In this document: positions 22,837 through 30,795 of the stretch, piece after piece | How the letters are laid out: each line of letters starts with the position of its first letter | How positions within the stretch are numbered: position 1 is the first letter of the stretch | Assembly (NCBI GenBank): GCA_001823165.1 | Contig: MHTT01000001.1 | Location: forward strand, 1-32,890 | Origin: Candidatus Wildermuthbacteria bacterium RIFCSPHIGHO2_01_FULL_49_22b | GTDB taxonomy: Bacteria; Patescibacteriota; Minisyncoccia; Minisyncoccales; UBA10102 | Direction of reading: 5' to 3' | DNA: 32,890 nt | Notes under the pieces: model-generated | Databases searched by the model: none | Told to the model about the DNA's origin: nothing | Seen by the model: only the letters and a program-made list of their open reading frames with translations | Made by a program: the position numbers and the translations under genes

Positions 22837-24318
22837 CTAGAAAATAAAGTATATAAACTGGCGTTCGCCGAATTTCCCGAACACCAAAAGGAAAAAGATT
22901 ATCGTCACGTACAAGGGCCACCTCACAAACCAGCGGTAGGCAGAGAACATGTGGCGGATGTGCGTGTGCGGCTGGATGATATGCACAAATTCCATAAATG
23001 CAAGCGCAAGCACGACGATGAGCAGTTCGCGTTTATCCTGCCCTAAGAAAACGAACTCGTTGAGATAGGCGGTATTCCATACGGCAATATTATAGAACCA
23101 TTCGCCTATCCCCTGTAAGCTGTGGGTAAAGATATATACCGCGTCGCGCATAGTTTGCGCCCGGAATAGAACCCAGGCAACACATGTAAGAAAGAAGGTG
23201 GTGACAATCTGCAAATACGCATGCAGGGTGGGTACTTTATAAAGCCGAAATAAACAAACGCCCTGGGCGCGAATATCTTCTGTTAGGCGGGAAGCGATAA
23301 GATAGAATCCATGCAGAGCTCCCCACGCGACAAATGTCCACGCGGCTCCATGCCAAACCCCACTTATGAGAAACGTAAGGAAAATATTTATGTATAATTT
23401 CCCGGTGCCAACACGGTTGCCGCCAAGCGGAATGTATACATAGTCCCGAAACCATGTAGAGAGAGATATGTGCCAACGCGACCAAAACTCCCCAATTGAT
23501 TTTGCAGCGTATGGCCTTCTAAAATTGTCTCTTAGATTAAAGCCGAGGGTTTGCGCGGTGCCAATGGCAATGTCTGAGTATCCGGAAAAATCACAATAGA
23601 TTTGGAACGCAAAAAACACGGTTGCGAGAATAAGGGGCATGCCGGTAAAGGACTCCGGACTTTGGTAGACATAGTCAACAAAAACCGCTAAACGGTCCGC
23701 AATTACTACTTTTTTAAACATGCCCCATGCGGCAAGTTTCAGACCGCCGGTTATCTGTTGGTAGTCAAAGGTATGCGTTCCGTTGAACTGACCTAAAAGA
23801 TGCGGAGCCCGCTCAATGGGACCCGCTACAAGTTGCGGAAAGAACATGATGTACAGAAGATACTTGAAGAAATTTCTTTCCGCTCCAAGTTTTGCGCGAT
23901 GCACGTCAATGACATAGCTTATTATCTGAAACGTATAAAAGGAAATACCAAGCGGCAAAATAAGATTATGAATTATGGAACTGGTTCCGCCTCCAAAGAG
24001 CGTTGAGACATCATTTGCTGTAGAGATAAAAAAATTGAAATACTTGAATGTAAAAAGAATGAGTAAATTCGTAGCAATGCTGATTCCGAGAAGGACATGC
24101 CTTGTTCCTTGCCGCTCAGTTTTCTGAAGATAAATCGCAATGATGTAACTAGTCAATGCAGATACTAGGATTAGTACGATGTACTCGGGTTTCCATGCCA
24201 TGTAGAAATAAAAACTGGCTGCTAAAAGCAGCAAATTTTTAAGCTGACGCGGCAGGGCGAAATAGAGGAAAAATACAACCGGGAAAAATATGAGGAAGTG
24301 GAACGAGTTAAACAGCAT
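22837..24318 (-). CDS. MBOAT-family O-acyltransferase (AlgI/DltB-like)
   Basis: It is a membrane protein of 493 residues with about 11 membrane segments (first: FNSFHFLIFFPVVFFLYFAL). The family block FWSRWHISLSTWFRDYVYIP (278-297) and the catalytic His323 in GVWHGAAW, with His336 in GALHGFYL, are intact. PQLVAGPIERAPHL (161-174) is the conserved outer loop. It moves an acyl group from a cytoplasmic donor across the membrane for polymer O-acylation. The SGNH gene follows three bases later. Both genes run opposite to the sugar operons on either side and look more AT-rich, which may mean the pair was inserted as a module. A -10-like TATCAT lies about 30 bases upstream but its -35 is weak. Confidence 0.9.
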   Translation of the reverse strand: MLFNSFHFLIFFPVVFFLYFALPRQLKNLLLLAASFYFYMAWKPEYIVLILVSALTSYIIAIYLQKTERQGTRHVLLGISIATNLLILFTFKYFNFFISTANDVSTLFGGGTSSIIHNLILPLGISFYTFQIISYVIDVHRAKLGAERNFFKYLLYIMFFPQLVAGPIERAPHLLGQFNGTHTFDYQQITGGLKLAAWGMFKKVVIADRLAVFVDYVYQSPESFTGMPLILATVFFAFQIYCDFSGYSDIAIGTAQTLGFNLRDNFRRPYAAKSIGEFWSRWHISLSTWFRDYVYIPLGGNRVGTGKLYINIFLTFLISGVWHGAAWTFVAWGALHGFYLIASRLTEDIRAQGVCLFRLYKVPTLHAYLQIVTTFFLTCVAWVLFRAQTMRDAVYIFTHSLQGIGEWFYNIAVWNTAYLNEFVFLGQDKRELLIVVLALAFMEFVHIIQPHTHIRHMFSAYRWFVRWPLYVTIIFFLLVFGKFGERQFIYFIF

Positions 24319-24368
24319 GTTTATTTAGTTGCACACTTGTTAAATGATACCACGAAGCGGCCGCAAAG

Positions 24369-24397
24369 TGGACTCATGAGCTGAGATATGCTATACA
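24369..24397 (+). promoter_or_regulatory. Possible promoter of the nonulosonate-like operon
   Basis: TGGACT (24369-24374), 17 bases and TATACA (24392-24397). The start codon is nine bases after the -10, so little or no leader would be present. The match is weaker than at the other promoters. The gap 24319-24406 also contains the palindrome TTGTACAA. Confidence 0.45.
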
Positions 24398-24406
24398 TGT
24401 TGTACA

Positions 24407-25144
24407 ATGGATGTGCAGATATTCTTACAGGCGAGAATGGGGTCAACCCGATTTCCCGGAAAGGTATTGGCAGACATTACAGGCAAGAGCGTGTTTGAAC
24501 GCACCATTGAACGGTTGTCGCAAGTTAAAGGAGCGAGCAAGATTGTTCTCGTAACGAGCGAGAAACCAGAAAACGACCAGTTGGCGACACAGGCACAGCG
24601 TCTGGGGGTGCCGGTGTTCAGGGGGGCAGAAGAAAATACCTTGGATAGGTTTTATCGGGCAGCTCAGCAGTTCGGTCCGGATGCCGTTGTGCGAGTAACA
24701 TGCGACTGTCCCTTGATTGATCCTACACTCATAGACGAAGGGATTCGCTTGTTTAAAGAGAAAAGAGTTGATTTCCTTGGCAATACGCATCCCTTTAGTC
24801 ATCCTCACGGAATGCAGTTTGAGATAACGAGAAGGGACGCGCTTGAACGCGCCTGGAAAACGCAGCGCGACAGCTTTGCGGATGAGCAAAAGTTTAAGAG
24901 TGCGGACCTAAATCCAGGCGATCCCATCACGGAGGACCCGAGATTTCGAAAGGAATACATGACCCACGAACCCAATCTCGCCCATATTCGTATTACCCTA
25001 GATTACCCCGAAGACCTCGAAGTTATCAGAAAGGTATATGAACTGCTTCCCGAAGGAAAACGAGATTTCCCCCATATTGCTGATTTATTTGAAAAGCGTC
25101 CCGAACTTTTGGAGATTAATAAAATGCGTAACCGATACCTATGA
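24407..25144 (+). CDS. spsF: SpsF-type cytidylyltransferase
   Basis: The N-terminal signature IFLQARMGSTRFPGKVLADI (5-24) is that of the SpsF/acylneuraminate-cytidylyltransferase family, and VTCDCPLIDPTLID holds the metal-binding acidic residues. With 245 residues it is a single-domain enzyme. It would activate a nonulosonic acid (or a similar acidic sugar) with CMP. It is followed by two NeuB-family genes, an aminotransferase and others with ATGA overlaps, as in SpsC-SpsE-SpsF-type clusters. The gene ends in ATGA shared with the first NeuB gene. The sugar it activates is unproven. Confidence 0.85.
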   Translation: MDVQIFLQARMGSTRFPGKVLADITGKSVFERTIERLSQVKGASKIVLVTSEKPENDQLATQAQRLGVPVFRGAEENTLDRFYRAAQQFGPDAVVRVTCDCPLIDPTLIDEGIRLFKEKRVDFLGNTHPFSHPHGMQFEITRRDALERAWKTQRDSFADEQKFKSADLNPGDPITEDPRFRKEYMTHEPNLAHIRITLDYPEDLEVIRKVYELLPEGKRDFPHIADLFEKRPELLEINKMRNRYL

Positions 25145-26193
25145 AGAAAGAAATACATATTGGGGGAAAACCCATAGGTCCCGGCCACGATATTTTTTTG
25201 AGCTGTGAGGTTGGCACAACGCACAACGGAGAGTTTGATAAGGCCGTGAAAATCATTGAAGGTGCCGCCTATGCTGGTGTGGACGCGGTGAAGTTTCAGA
25301 TTATCGGCCCCGAGGAGATTCATAGCGACAAATCCAAAACCTATACCTATACCACCTATGACGGGGAGACCAAGACGGAGAATGAGGTGGAGCTGCTCAA
25401 GAAGTACAAGTTCACGCTCCCCGAGTGGAAGCGGTTAAAGGAGCTTGCGGAATCCAAAGGACTCATATTTTTTGCCACCGTGGACTATCCGGGAGCCATT
25501 GATATTGCAGAAGAACTTCAGGTGCCCGCCTACAAAATCTGTTCTTGGGATATGACGTATTATCCCTTCATCAGACGCATTGCCAGAATAGGCAAGCCCG
25601 TGGTGCTGGATACCGGTCCCATAGACACAGAAGACCTCGCCCGTGTGCTCAAAATTTTTAAAGAGGAAGGGAACGAACAGGTTATCGTGCTCCACTGTTT
25701 TCATACGGCAAGGCCCGAGGAAATGAATATGCGTTCCATTGCGTACATTAAGGATACGTTCGACGTGCTTTGCGGGCTTTCTGCTGCAGACCGCAACTTT
25801 GATGTTGATTTTATGGCTATTGCCTTTGGTCCCGTGATGATAGAGAAACGCCTCACCTTTGATAAGACAAACAAGGAACATCACCACGCCCAGGCCTTAG
25901 AGCCAGAGGAGATGAAAGAGTATGTGGAGAAGGTAAAGAAAGTTGCCAAGGCAGTGGGAAGGTATGGAATGTTTCCGAGTCCCGGGGATATTGAAGAGGG
26001 AAGATGGTCTTTGCGTAGGATTGTCGCCAACCGGGACATCGCCGAGGGCGAAACGTTTTGTGAAGAAAACATTGAATGCAAACTTCCTCAAGAGGGAGGG
26101 TTGCATCCTTTGTATTACTCTCTTGTTCTTGGAAAGATTGCCAAGCGCGCCTTGAAAGAGAACGAGCCAATCACCAAAGAAGACATTGGATAA
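25141..26193 (+). CDS. Divergent NeuB-family protein with altered active-site residues
   Basis: The protein (350 residues) has the NeuB TIM-barrel layout (SCEVGTTHNGEFDKAVKII at 21-39, AVKFQIIGPEEI at 49-60, then KICSWDMT with Lys132) plus a C-terminal SAF-like part (RRIVANRDIAEGE). However, compared with the next gene, which is canonical, it has lost several key positions: the HS of SDHS is replaced by Ala215-Ala216-Asp217, so the second metal His is gone; YPA after LHC is replaced by TARPE; EKHFTLD is EKRLTFD; and the SAF Arg-rich PRRPGTG is CKLPQEGG. His185 remains. It could be an altered-specificity synthase or a non-catalytic partner. It is translationally coupled to spsF and, two bases before the next ATG, to the canonical copy. 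Confidence 0.8.
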   Translation: MKKEIHIGGKPIGPGHDIFLSCEVGTTHNGEFDKAVKIIEGAAYAGVDAVKFQIIGPEEIHSDKSKTYTYTTYDGETKTENEVELLKKYKFTLPEWKRLKELAESKGLIFFATVDYPGAIDIAEELQVPAYKICSWDMTYYPFIRRIARIGKPVVLDTGPIDTEDLARVLKIFKEEGNEQVIVLHCFHTARPEEMNMRSIAYIKDTFDVLCGLSAADRNFDVDFMAIAFGPVMIEKRLTFDKTNKEHHHAQALEPEEMKEYVEKVKKVAKAVGRYGMFPSPGDIEEGRWSLRRIVANRDIAEGETFCEENIECKLPQEGGLHPLYYSLVLGKIAKRALKENEPITKEDIG

Positions 26194-26194
26194 T

Positions 26195-27247
26195 ATGGCT
26201 ACTTTTAAAATAGGAAAACGCACCCTAGGGGAAGGACACCCGTGCTTTATCATTGCGGAGGCCGGCATCAACCACAACGGGGATTTGAAAATCGCCAAGA
26301 AAATGGTGGATGTTGCCGCAAAAGCCGGTGCGGACGCCATCAAGTTCCAGACATTCAAGGCAGAGGAAGTTGTGAACACACAAGAGGAGATGATTGCCTA
26401 CCGTCATCAAGGCAAGCTGGTGAAGGAATCCTTTATGGGGCTTTTACGGAGCGTAGAGCTTGCTTACAAAGAGTGGCGCGAGTTAGCTGCCTACGCCAAG
26501 GCAAAAGACATTCTATTCTTTTCCACGCCCCAGAATATGCCGGACCTCCGCATGCTCATGAAAATAGGGGTTCCAGCCATTAAGGTAGGGTCTGACGACC
26601 TCACCTGCCTTCCCCAGCTGGCAGAGTACGCCAAGACCCGCCTCCCCATGATTGTGTCCACGGGCATGGCGTACCTTTCTGAAGTGGATGAAGCGGTGCG
26701 CACGATTCTCCCGCACAACCCCAAGCTTGCTGTGCTCCACTGCGTCTCCTTATATCCCGCGGAGTTTGAAGAGCTGAACCTGCGAAGGATAGAGACGCTG
26801 AAAAGCGCGTACCCCAATGTTGTGGTGGGATTCTCTGACCACTCCCGGGGAATCACGGCTCCCCTTGTGGCTGTAGCCCTGGGGGCAAAGGTGCTGGAAA
26901 AGCATTTTACCTTAGACCGGGGCATGAAAGGACCTGACCATGGTTTTGCCTTGGAATCAGACGAGCTCCGGCAGCTCGTCAGAGAAGTGAGAAATGCGGA
27001 GGCCTCGTTGGGAAGCTCCGTGGTAGAGCCGGTTGGGGAGCGGGAGCTGAAAGAGCGCAAGGAAAGCCAGCGTTCCCTGGTGGCCGTGAAGGACATTACC
27101 AAAGGAGAGAAAATCACAAAGGAGAACGTAGCGCCGCGCAGGCCAGGTACTGGACTTCCGCCAAAGTTTCTTTTGTATCTTCTCGGAAAGAAAGCAACAA
27201 GGGATATTAAAGCGCACGAGTTCATTCGCTTGGAAAGCATTCAATGA
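26195..27247 (+). CDS. neuB: N-acetylneuraminate/pseudaminate synthase family (canonical NeuB/PseI/LegI type)
   Basis: NeuB-family enzymes condense phosphoenolpyruvate with a 6-carbon amino sugar to make a nonulosonic acid. Motifs are intact: IIAEAGINHNGDL (19-31), AIKFQTFKAEEVV (48-60), LHCVSLYPAEFEELNLRRI (181-199) with His182, GFSDHSRGITAPL (212-224) with His216, EKHFTLDR (235-242), and the SAF-type end with VAPRRPGTGLPPK (312-324), which supplies the substrate-binding Arg. The start at 26195 is chosen over TTG at 26186 because the family begins near MATFKIG. It overlaps the following aminotransferase by ATGA. The final sugar is neuraminic-, legionaminic- or pseudaminic-like; pseB and pseC nearby make a pseudaminate-like route the leading guess. 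Confidence 0.9.
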   Translation: MATFKIGKRTLGEGHPCFIIAEAGINHNGDLKIAKKMVDVAAKAGADAIKFQTFKAEEVVNTQEEMIAYRHQGKLVKESFMGLLRSVELAYKEWRELAAYAKAKDILFFSTPQNMPDLRMLMKIGVPAIKVGSDDLTCLPQLAEYAKTRLPMIVSTGMAYLSEVDEAVRTILPHNPKLAVLHCVSLYPAEFEELNLRRIETLKSAYPNVVVGFSDHSRGITAPLVAVALGAKVLEKHFTLDRGMKGPDHGFALESDELRQLVREVRNAEASLGSSVVEPVGERELKERKESQRSLVAVKDITKGEKITKENVAPRRPGTGLPPKFLLYLLGKKATRDIKAHEFIRLESIQ

Positions 27248-28296
27248 TTCCCCATAACGTTCCAACATTAGGAAAGGAAGAGGAAGAGGCCGCAGTGCGC
27301 GTACTGCGCTCCCACTGGGTTGCAGAAGGCAAAGAGGTGGAGCAATTTGAAAAAGAGCTCTGCAAGTTCTTGGAAGTCCCCGCTGGGACAGCCGTGGCGC
27401 TTTCTTCTGGGAGCGCGGCGCTCTACGTTGCCTTGCAGGCGCTGGGAGTCGGCAGGGGAGACGAAGTAATTGTTCCTTCCTATGCTTGTTCTGCTCTTCT
27501 GGACGCCATTTTTCTTGCGCAGGCAACGCCCAAGCTCGTAGATGTGGAGGAAGAGGATCTTAACCTTTCTCTTGAGGAAACAAAGCGCAGCATCGGGAGA
27601 AAGACCAAGGCCATTATTGTGACGCACACGAACGGCATGCCAGCTGACATGAAAACGCTTATGCGGTTGGGCGTCCCGGTGATTGAGGATGCAGCGCAGG
27701 CGATAGGGGCAAGGTATGCGGGGAAACCAGTAGGAGTATTTGGCGATATTGCCGTGTTCTCATTTGGAGCAACCAAGATGCTTACGAGCGGGCACGGGGG
27801 CATGGTATTCTCCAAAAAGAGAAAACTCGGCCGACTGGCGAGGAGTTTCCGGCAGTACGAAAAACAGGGTCCCTATCGCCAGCGTTTCAACTTTCAGCTC
27901 TCCGACCTGCAGGCAGCAGTGGGAAGGGCGCAGCTCCGCAAGCTCCCGGACTTTCTCAAGAAAAGGAGGCAGACGGCAGAGACCTACCTGCGGGCGTTCC
28001 CGGCAGAGCGCTGCTGGCCGCCTTGTCTTGCGGGACGGCAGCCAAACTTTTATCGTTTTTTTGTCAAGGTGGAGCGCCCGGAATTGCTGCGGCAAAGGTT
28101 CAAAGAAGCCGGGGCGGAGACGCGCGTTCTGAGCCGGGCGATGCAGCCGCTCCATCGGCGTCTTGGGCTTTCGGCCGGAAAGTTCCCGAATACAGAATGC
28201 GCCTTTCAAACCATGCTCTCTTTGCCCGTGCACCCTTCCTTGCGAGCAAAAGACGTTTCTCGCATTATCAAGACAGGCAAGAATCTTATTTCCTAA
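27244..28296 (+). CDS. DegT/DnrJ/EryC1/StrS aminotransferase, second copy
   Basis: A PLP-dependent sugar aminotransferase of 350 residues. ALSSGSAALYVALQAL (52-67) and VIEDAAQAIGA (146-156) with Asp149 bind the cofactor, and SFGATKMLTSGHGGMV (173-188) holds Lys178. It differs from the pseC-like copy in the acceptor segments, for example HTNGMPADM in place of the usual HLFGxPADM, so it should accept another keto sugar. It starts with the ATGA overlap after neuB and is followed, after seven bases, by a TIM-barrel gene. An unusual CLAGRQ stretch (28015-28042) interrupts the region before the NFYRFFVK strand and may be another insertion. Confidence 0.87.
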   Translation: MIPHNVPTLGKEEEEAAVRVLRSHWVAEGKEVEQFEKELCKFLEVPAGTAVALSSGSAALYVALQALGVGRGDEVIVPSYACSALLDAIFLAQATPKLVDVEEEDLNLSLEETKRSIGRKTKAIIVTHTNGMPADMKTLMRLGVPVIEDAAQAIGARYAGKPVGVFGDIAVFSFGATKMLTSGHGGMVFSKKRKLGRLARSFRQYEKQGPYRQRFNFQLSDLQAAVGRAQLRKLPDFLKKRRQTAETYLRAFPAERCWPPCLAGRQPNFYRFFVKVERPELLRQRFKEAGAETRVLSRAMQPLHRRLGLSAGKFPNTECAFQTMLSLPVHPSLRAKDVSRIIKTGKNLIS

Positions 28297-28303
28297 CACC
28301 TTT

Positions 28304-29074
28304 ATGCAGCTCGGATTGAAGCTTTGGTCCACAAACGGAGACGTCCTGGGGCAAGCAGAGTCCTTGATAGCAAAGGGAACGTTTCAGTATGTGGAATTGA
28401 TGGTGGTGCCGGGAACCGACCCGGTGCCTTTCCAGAAGAGCGGGCTTCCCTACGTGCTCCATGCCGCTCACGATACGTGGGGTCCGAACCCTGCGGATCC
28501 CGAGCGCCTTGAGGTAACGCGAAAAAGCCTGGAGGACGCACGTGCGTGGGCTGACCTATTGGGAGCGCGGTTCATTGTGTTCCATCCCGGATTTTGCAAG
28601 CCAGGATTTTCTGCCATGGAGAATGTGCTGGAGTTTCTCAAAGACGAACCTGCAGACAAGCGCATTGTCATTGAGAATATGGCAAGTTTTGGGCTGGACT
28701 ATGGACAGGTGGTTGAGCATGCGGGGTATACAAAAGAGCAGCTGGAGCTTCTGATGCAAGACAAGTTTAATTTCTGCCTGGACCTTTATCATGCCATGCG
28801 CGCTGCCCGAAGCCTGGGAAGGAATCCAAAGGAATATTTTGACGAGTTGCTGAGCCTAAAACCCGTTTTGTTCCATATATCAGACGGGGATTTTTCCCAG
28901 ACGCTAGATAATCATCTTGGGCTCAAAGCTGGGGAGTTTGACCTTGCGTTTTTTGCAGAGTGCATCCGTTCTGTCCCCCAGGCCTTGGTGACCCTGGAAA
29001 CTCCCCGAGAACACCTTCATTCGCTGAAAGAAGACGAGGGAAATGCTGTAATCTTTCGTTCTCTTTTTTCTTGA
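28304..29074 (+). CDS. Sugar phosphate isomerase/epimerase-like TIM barrel (AP_endonuc_2 type)
   Basis: It belongs to the xylose-isomerase-like TIM barrels, which usually isomerise or epimerise sugars or keto-acids at a divalent metal. The expected ligands are Glu124 (VIENMASFGL), Asp160 and His163 (FCLDLYHA), His191 (LFHISDGD) and Glu232 (TLETPREH). Length 256 residues. The start at 28304 is chosen because LGLKLWSTN forms the first barrel strand; the frame extends upstream into the aminotransferase gene but is not coding there. A NeuC-type epimerase/hydrolase or PseG is not seen in the window, so this protein could take part in precursor preparation; that is inference. Confidence 0.8.
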   Translation: MQLGLKLWSTNGDVLGQAESLIAKGTFQYVELMVVPGTDPVPFQKSGLPYVLHAAHDTWGPNPADPERLEVTRKSLEDARAWADLLGARFIVFHPGFCKPGFSAMENVLEFLKDEPADKRIVIENMASFGLDYGQVVEHAGYTKEQLELLMQDKFNFCLDLYHAMRAARSLGRNPKEYFDELLSLKPVLFHISDGDFSQTLDNHLGLKAGEFDLAFFAECIRSVPQALVTLETPREHLHSLKEDEGNAVIFRSLFS

Positions 29075-29075
29075 T

Positions 29076-30029
29076 ATGCAAATTTCTATTGAACGTTACA
29101 ACCCGGGCATGGAACAAGAATGGGATGAGTTTGTGCGCAAAGATTCTGTAAATGGAACGATTTATCATACGAGGAAGTTTTTGAGCTACCATCCGCGGGG
29201 CCGGTTTGAAGACACGAGCATTCTCGTGCGGGACGGGACAAAACTCGTTGCCGTGGTGCCTTCATGCAAGACAAGAAAAGGGTTTGTTTCCCATTTAGGG
29301 TCCCCCTACGGCGGCCCTGTTATCCGGGAGGGGTACCACCACGCAGTTGCCTTAGAGAGTCTTGTAGAAGCGGTTCACAGCTTTTACAATGGGAACATCG
29401 TTATGCGCCTGGCAGAACGCCCCCTGTGGAAGGAATACAGCGATGCCCTTGTGTTTTTTCTCGGCCGCAGTTACCGGCTGGAGGAGCAGCTGGGTGTCTT
29501 TAAGAAACTTCCCCCTGGCGGCCAAGACCTGCTTTCTACGGTGCGTAAGCACAGCGCGAGAAACGAAATCCGCCAGGCGCAATGCAAAGGGGCGCGCGTA
29601 GAACAGGGATCTTCTGACGAACACTACCAAGGGTTCTACGCCCTCCTGGAAGCGACCCTCAAGCGCCACGATGCCGTTCCGAGCCATTCTGTCGCAGAAC
29701 TCCTCTGCCTGCGCGACCTCCTGGGAGATGAACAGGCCCTCCTTCTGCTTAGGGAAGCAGGAGGTGCGCTTGTTGCCGGGGCATACCTTGTGCGCACCAC
29801 TCCCAGGGTCTGGGAGGTGTACTACCTTGCGAGCGATCTCGCAAGTGCAGTTTCTGCGTCCTCTTTTCTCTACTTTGTGTGTATGGAGTTTGCGGCTTCC
29901 CAAGGGGCTTCCTGGTTGAATATGGGTCTATGCATGGAAAACAGAGAACTAAACCCCTCGCTCCTTGCTTTTAAAGAGGGCCTGGGAGCAGAACCCGTTA
30001 TCCGGCATGTAACGCATCCTATTATATGA
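29076..30029 (+). CDS. FemAB/GNAT-like acyltransferase domain protein
   Basis: The 317-residue protein shows the two-lobe GNAT-type pattern of FemAB and Acetyltransf_6 proteins: an N-terminal WDEFVRKDSVNGTIYHT, then LVAVVPSCKTRKGF, SPYGGPVIRE, and a second lobe with LLLREAGGALVAGAYLVRT and EVYYLASD-type strands, ending in SWLNMGLCMENRELNPSLLAFKEGLGAEP, of which LNMGLC and FKEGLGAEP are the FemAB-like ends. Such proteins transfer acyl or aminoacyl groups. In this operon it may N-acylate the amino sugar made by the aminotransferase, as PseH does, but it is not PseH-like by eye. It starts one base after the previous stop and overlaps the next gene by ATGA. Confidence 0.72.
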   Translation: MQISIERYNPGMEQEWDEFVRKDSVNGTIYHTRKFLSYHPRGRFEDTSILVRDGTKLVAVVPSCKTRKGFVSHLGSPYGGPVIREGYHHAVALESLVEAVHSFYNGNIVMRLAERPLWKEYSDALVFFLGRSYRLEEQLGVFKKLPPGGQDLLSTVRKHSARNEIRQAQCKGARVEQGSSDEHYQGFYALLEATLKRHDAVPSHSVAELLCLRDLLGDEQALLLLREAGGALVAGAYLVRTTPRVWEVYYLASDLASAVSASSFLYFVCMEFAASQGASWLNMGLCMENRELNPSLLAFKEGLGAEPVIRHVTHPII

Positions 30030-30736
30030 AGCAGAGCTTTGATTCTGCCTGGGAAGAGGACTACTATGGCAAGGCCAAACGTGAGGGCTATCCCTATGAG
30101 GGAGCGCCCAGGTATCCCTACGACCTAGTGGTGAGCATTGTGGCAAAGAAGTTTTTCGGCGTCCCAAGAAAAGAGCGCAGCAAGATTGTTATGCTTGATG
30201 TTGGGTGCGGAGCCGGGAACAACGCAATGTTCCTGGCGGAGAACGGCTTTACCGTATACGGCATAGACGGCTCCGCTTCCGGCATTGAGATATGCAAAGA
30301 GCGCTTCCGGGAAAAGGGCCTGAAGGGAGAATTTGTTGTTGGGGACTTCCTTTACCTCCCCTACGAGGATGGGAAGTTTGACTTTGTTCTTGACCGAGCG
30401 AGCCTGTACGCAAACCGGTGGGAAAACGTCAAGGAAGCGGTTGTCCAGGTGCATCGGATGCTCAAGCCCGGTGGACTGTTTGTGAGTTTCATGTACAACA
30501 CGGAGCACCCTCGCATGGCTCAGAGCGGCCAAGAGGTTGAGCCCCGTACGTATAAAGACACGAAGACCGGGAGGTTTGTGGGTTTTACGCATTATATGGA
30601 CCTCAAAGACGTCCTGGAGTTGTTTGGGGCTTTCTCCATAGAGAACATCATGAACTCTACCCTTCGGGAGGTGTACAATAAAACCGGAGCCCTCATGGAA
30701 GGGGCAGAGTATGTTATCCTAGCACGGAAATCTTGA
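30026..30736 (+). CDS. SAM-dependent methyltransferase (Methyltransf_11/25 type)
   Basis: The SAM-binding motif is VMLDVGCGAGNNAMFLAENG (55-74), then VYGIDGSASGIEICKERF, GDFLYLPYEDGKFDFVLDRA, and the post-motif LKPGGLFVSFMYN. The 236-residue length suits a small class I methyltransferase. It has no membrane segment. It ends the operon and is followed by a new promoter only a few bases later. The substrate is probably a sugar of the surface glycan, but it could also be another small molecule, since this family is broad. The start overlaps the previous stop (ATGA). Confidence 0.85.
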   Translation: MKQSFDSAWEEDYYGKAKREGYPYEGAPRYPYDLVVSIVAKKFFGVPRKERSKIVMLDVGCGAGNNAMFLAENGFTVYGIDGSASGIEICKERFREKGLKGEFVVGDFLYLPYEDGKFDFVLDRASLYANRWENVKEAVVQVHRMLKPGGLFVSFMYNTEHPRMAQSGQEVEPRTYKDTKTGRFVGFTHYMDLKDVLELFGAFSIENIMNSTLREVYNKTGALMEGAEYVILARKS

Positions 30737-30760
30737 CCGATTAGTGGAATCGGCTATGAT
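30733..30760 (+). promoter_or_regulatory. Promoter of the transporter unit, with dyad in the spacer
   Basis: TTGACC (30733-30738), 16 bases and TATGAT (30755-30760). The spacer holds the inverted repeat CCGATT (30737-30742) and AATCGG (30748-30753) around a five-base centre, which is well placed for an operator. Confidence 0.7.
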
Positions 30761-30781
30761 ATGGTAGACAGATCATTTCGC

Positions 30782-30791
30782 AGGAGGTGAT
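30782..30791 (+). promoter_or_regulatory. Perfect Shine-Dalgarno that fixes the transporter start
   Basis: AGGAGGTGAT complements the 16S rRNA tail at full length. The core GGAGG (30783-30787) is eight bases from the ATG at 30796, which argues for that ATG over a GTG at 30787. Almost no other gene in the window has such a site. Confidence 0.85.
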
Positions 30792-30795
30792 AGCG

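Noticed and set aside
28015-28042. CLAGRQ-coding, GC-rich stretch in the second aminotransferase as another inserted palindrome
   Set aside because: Pairing is poor and no flanking direct repeat was found, so it was not called as an element.
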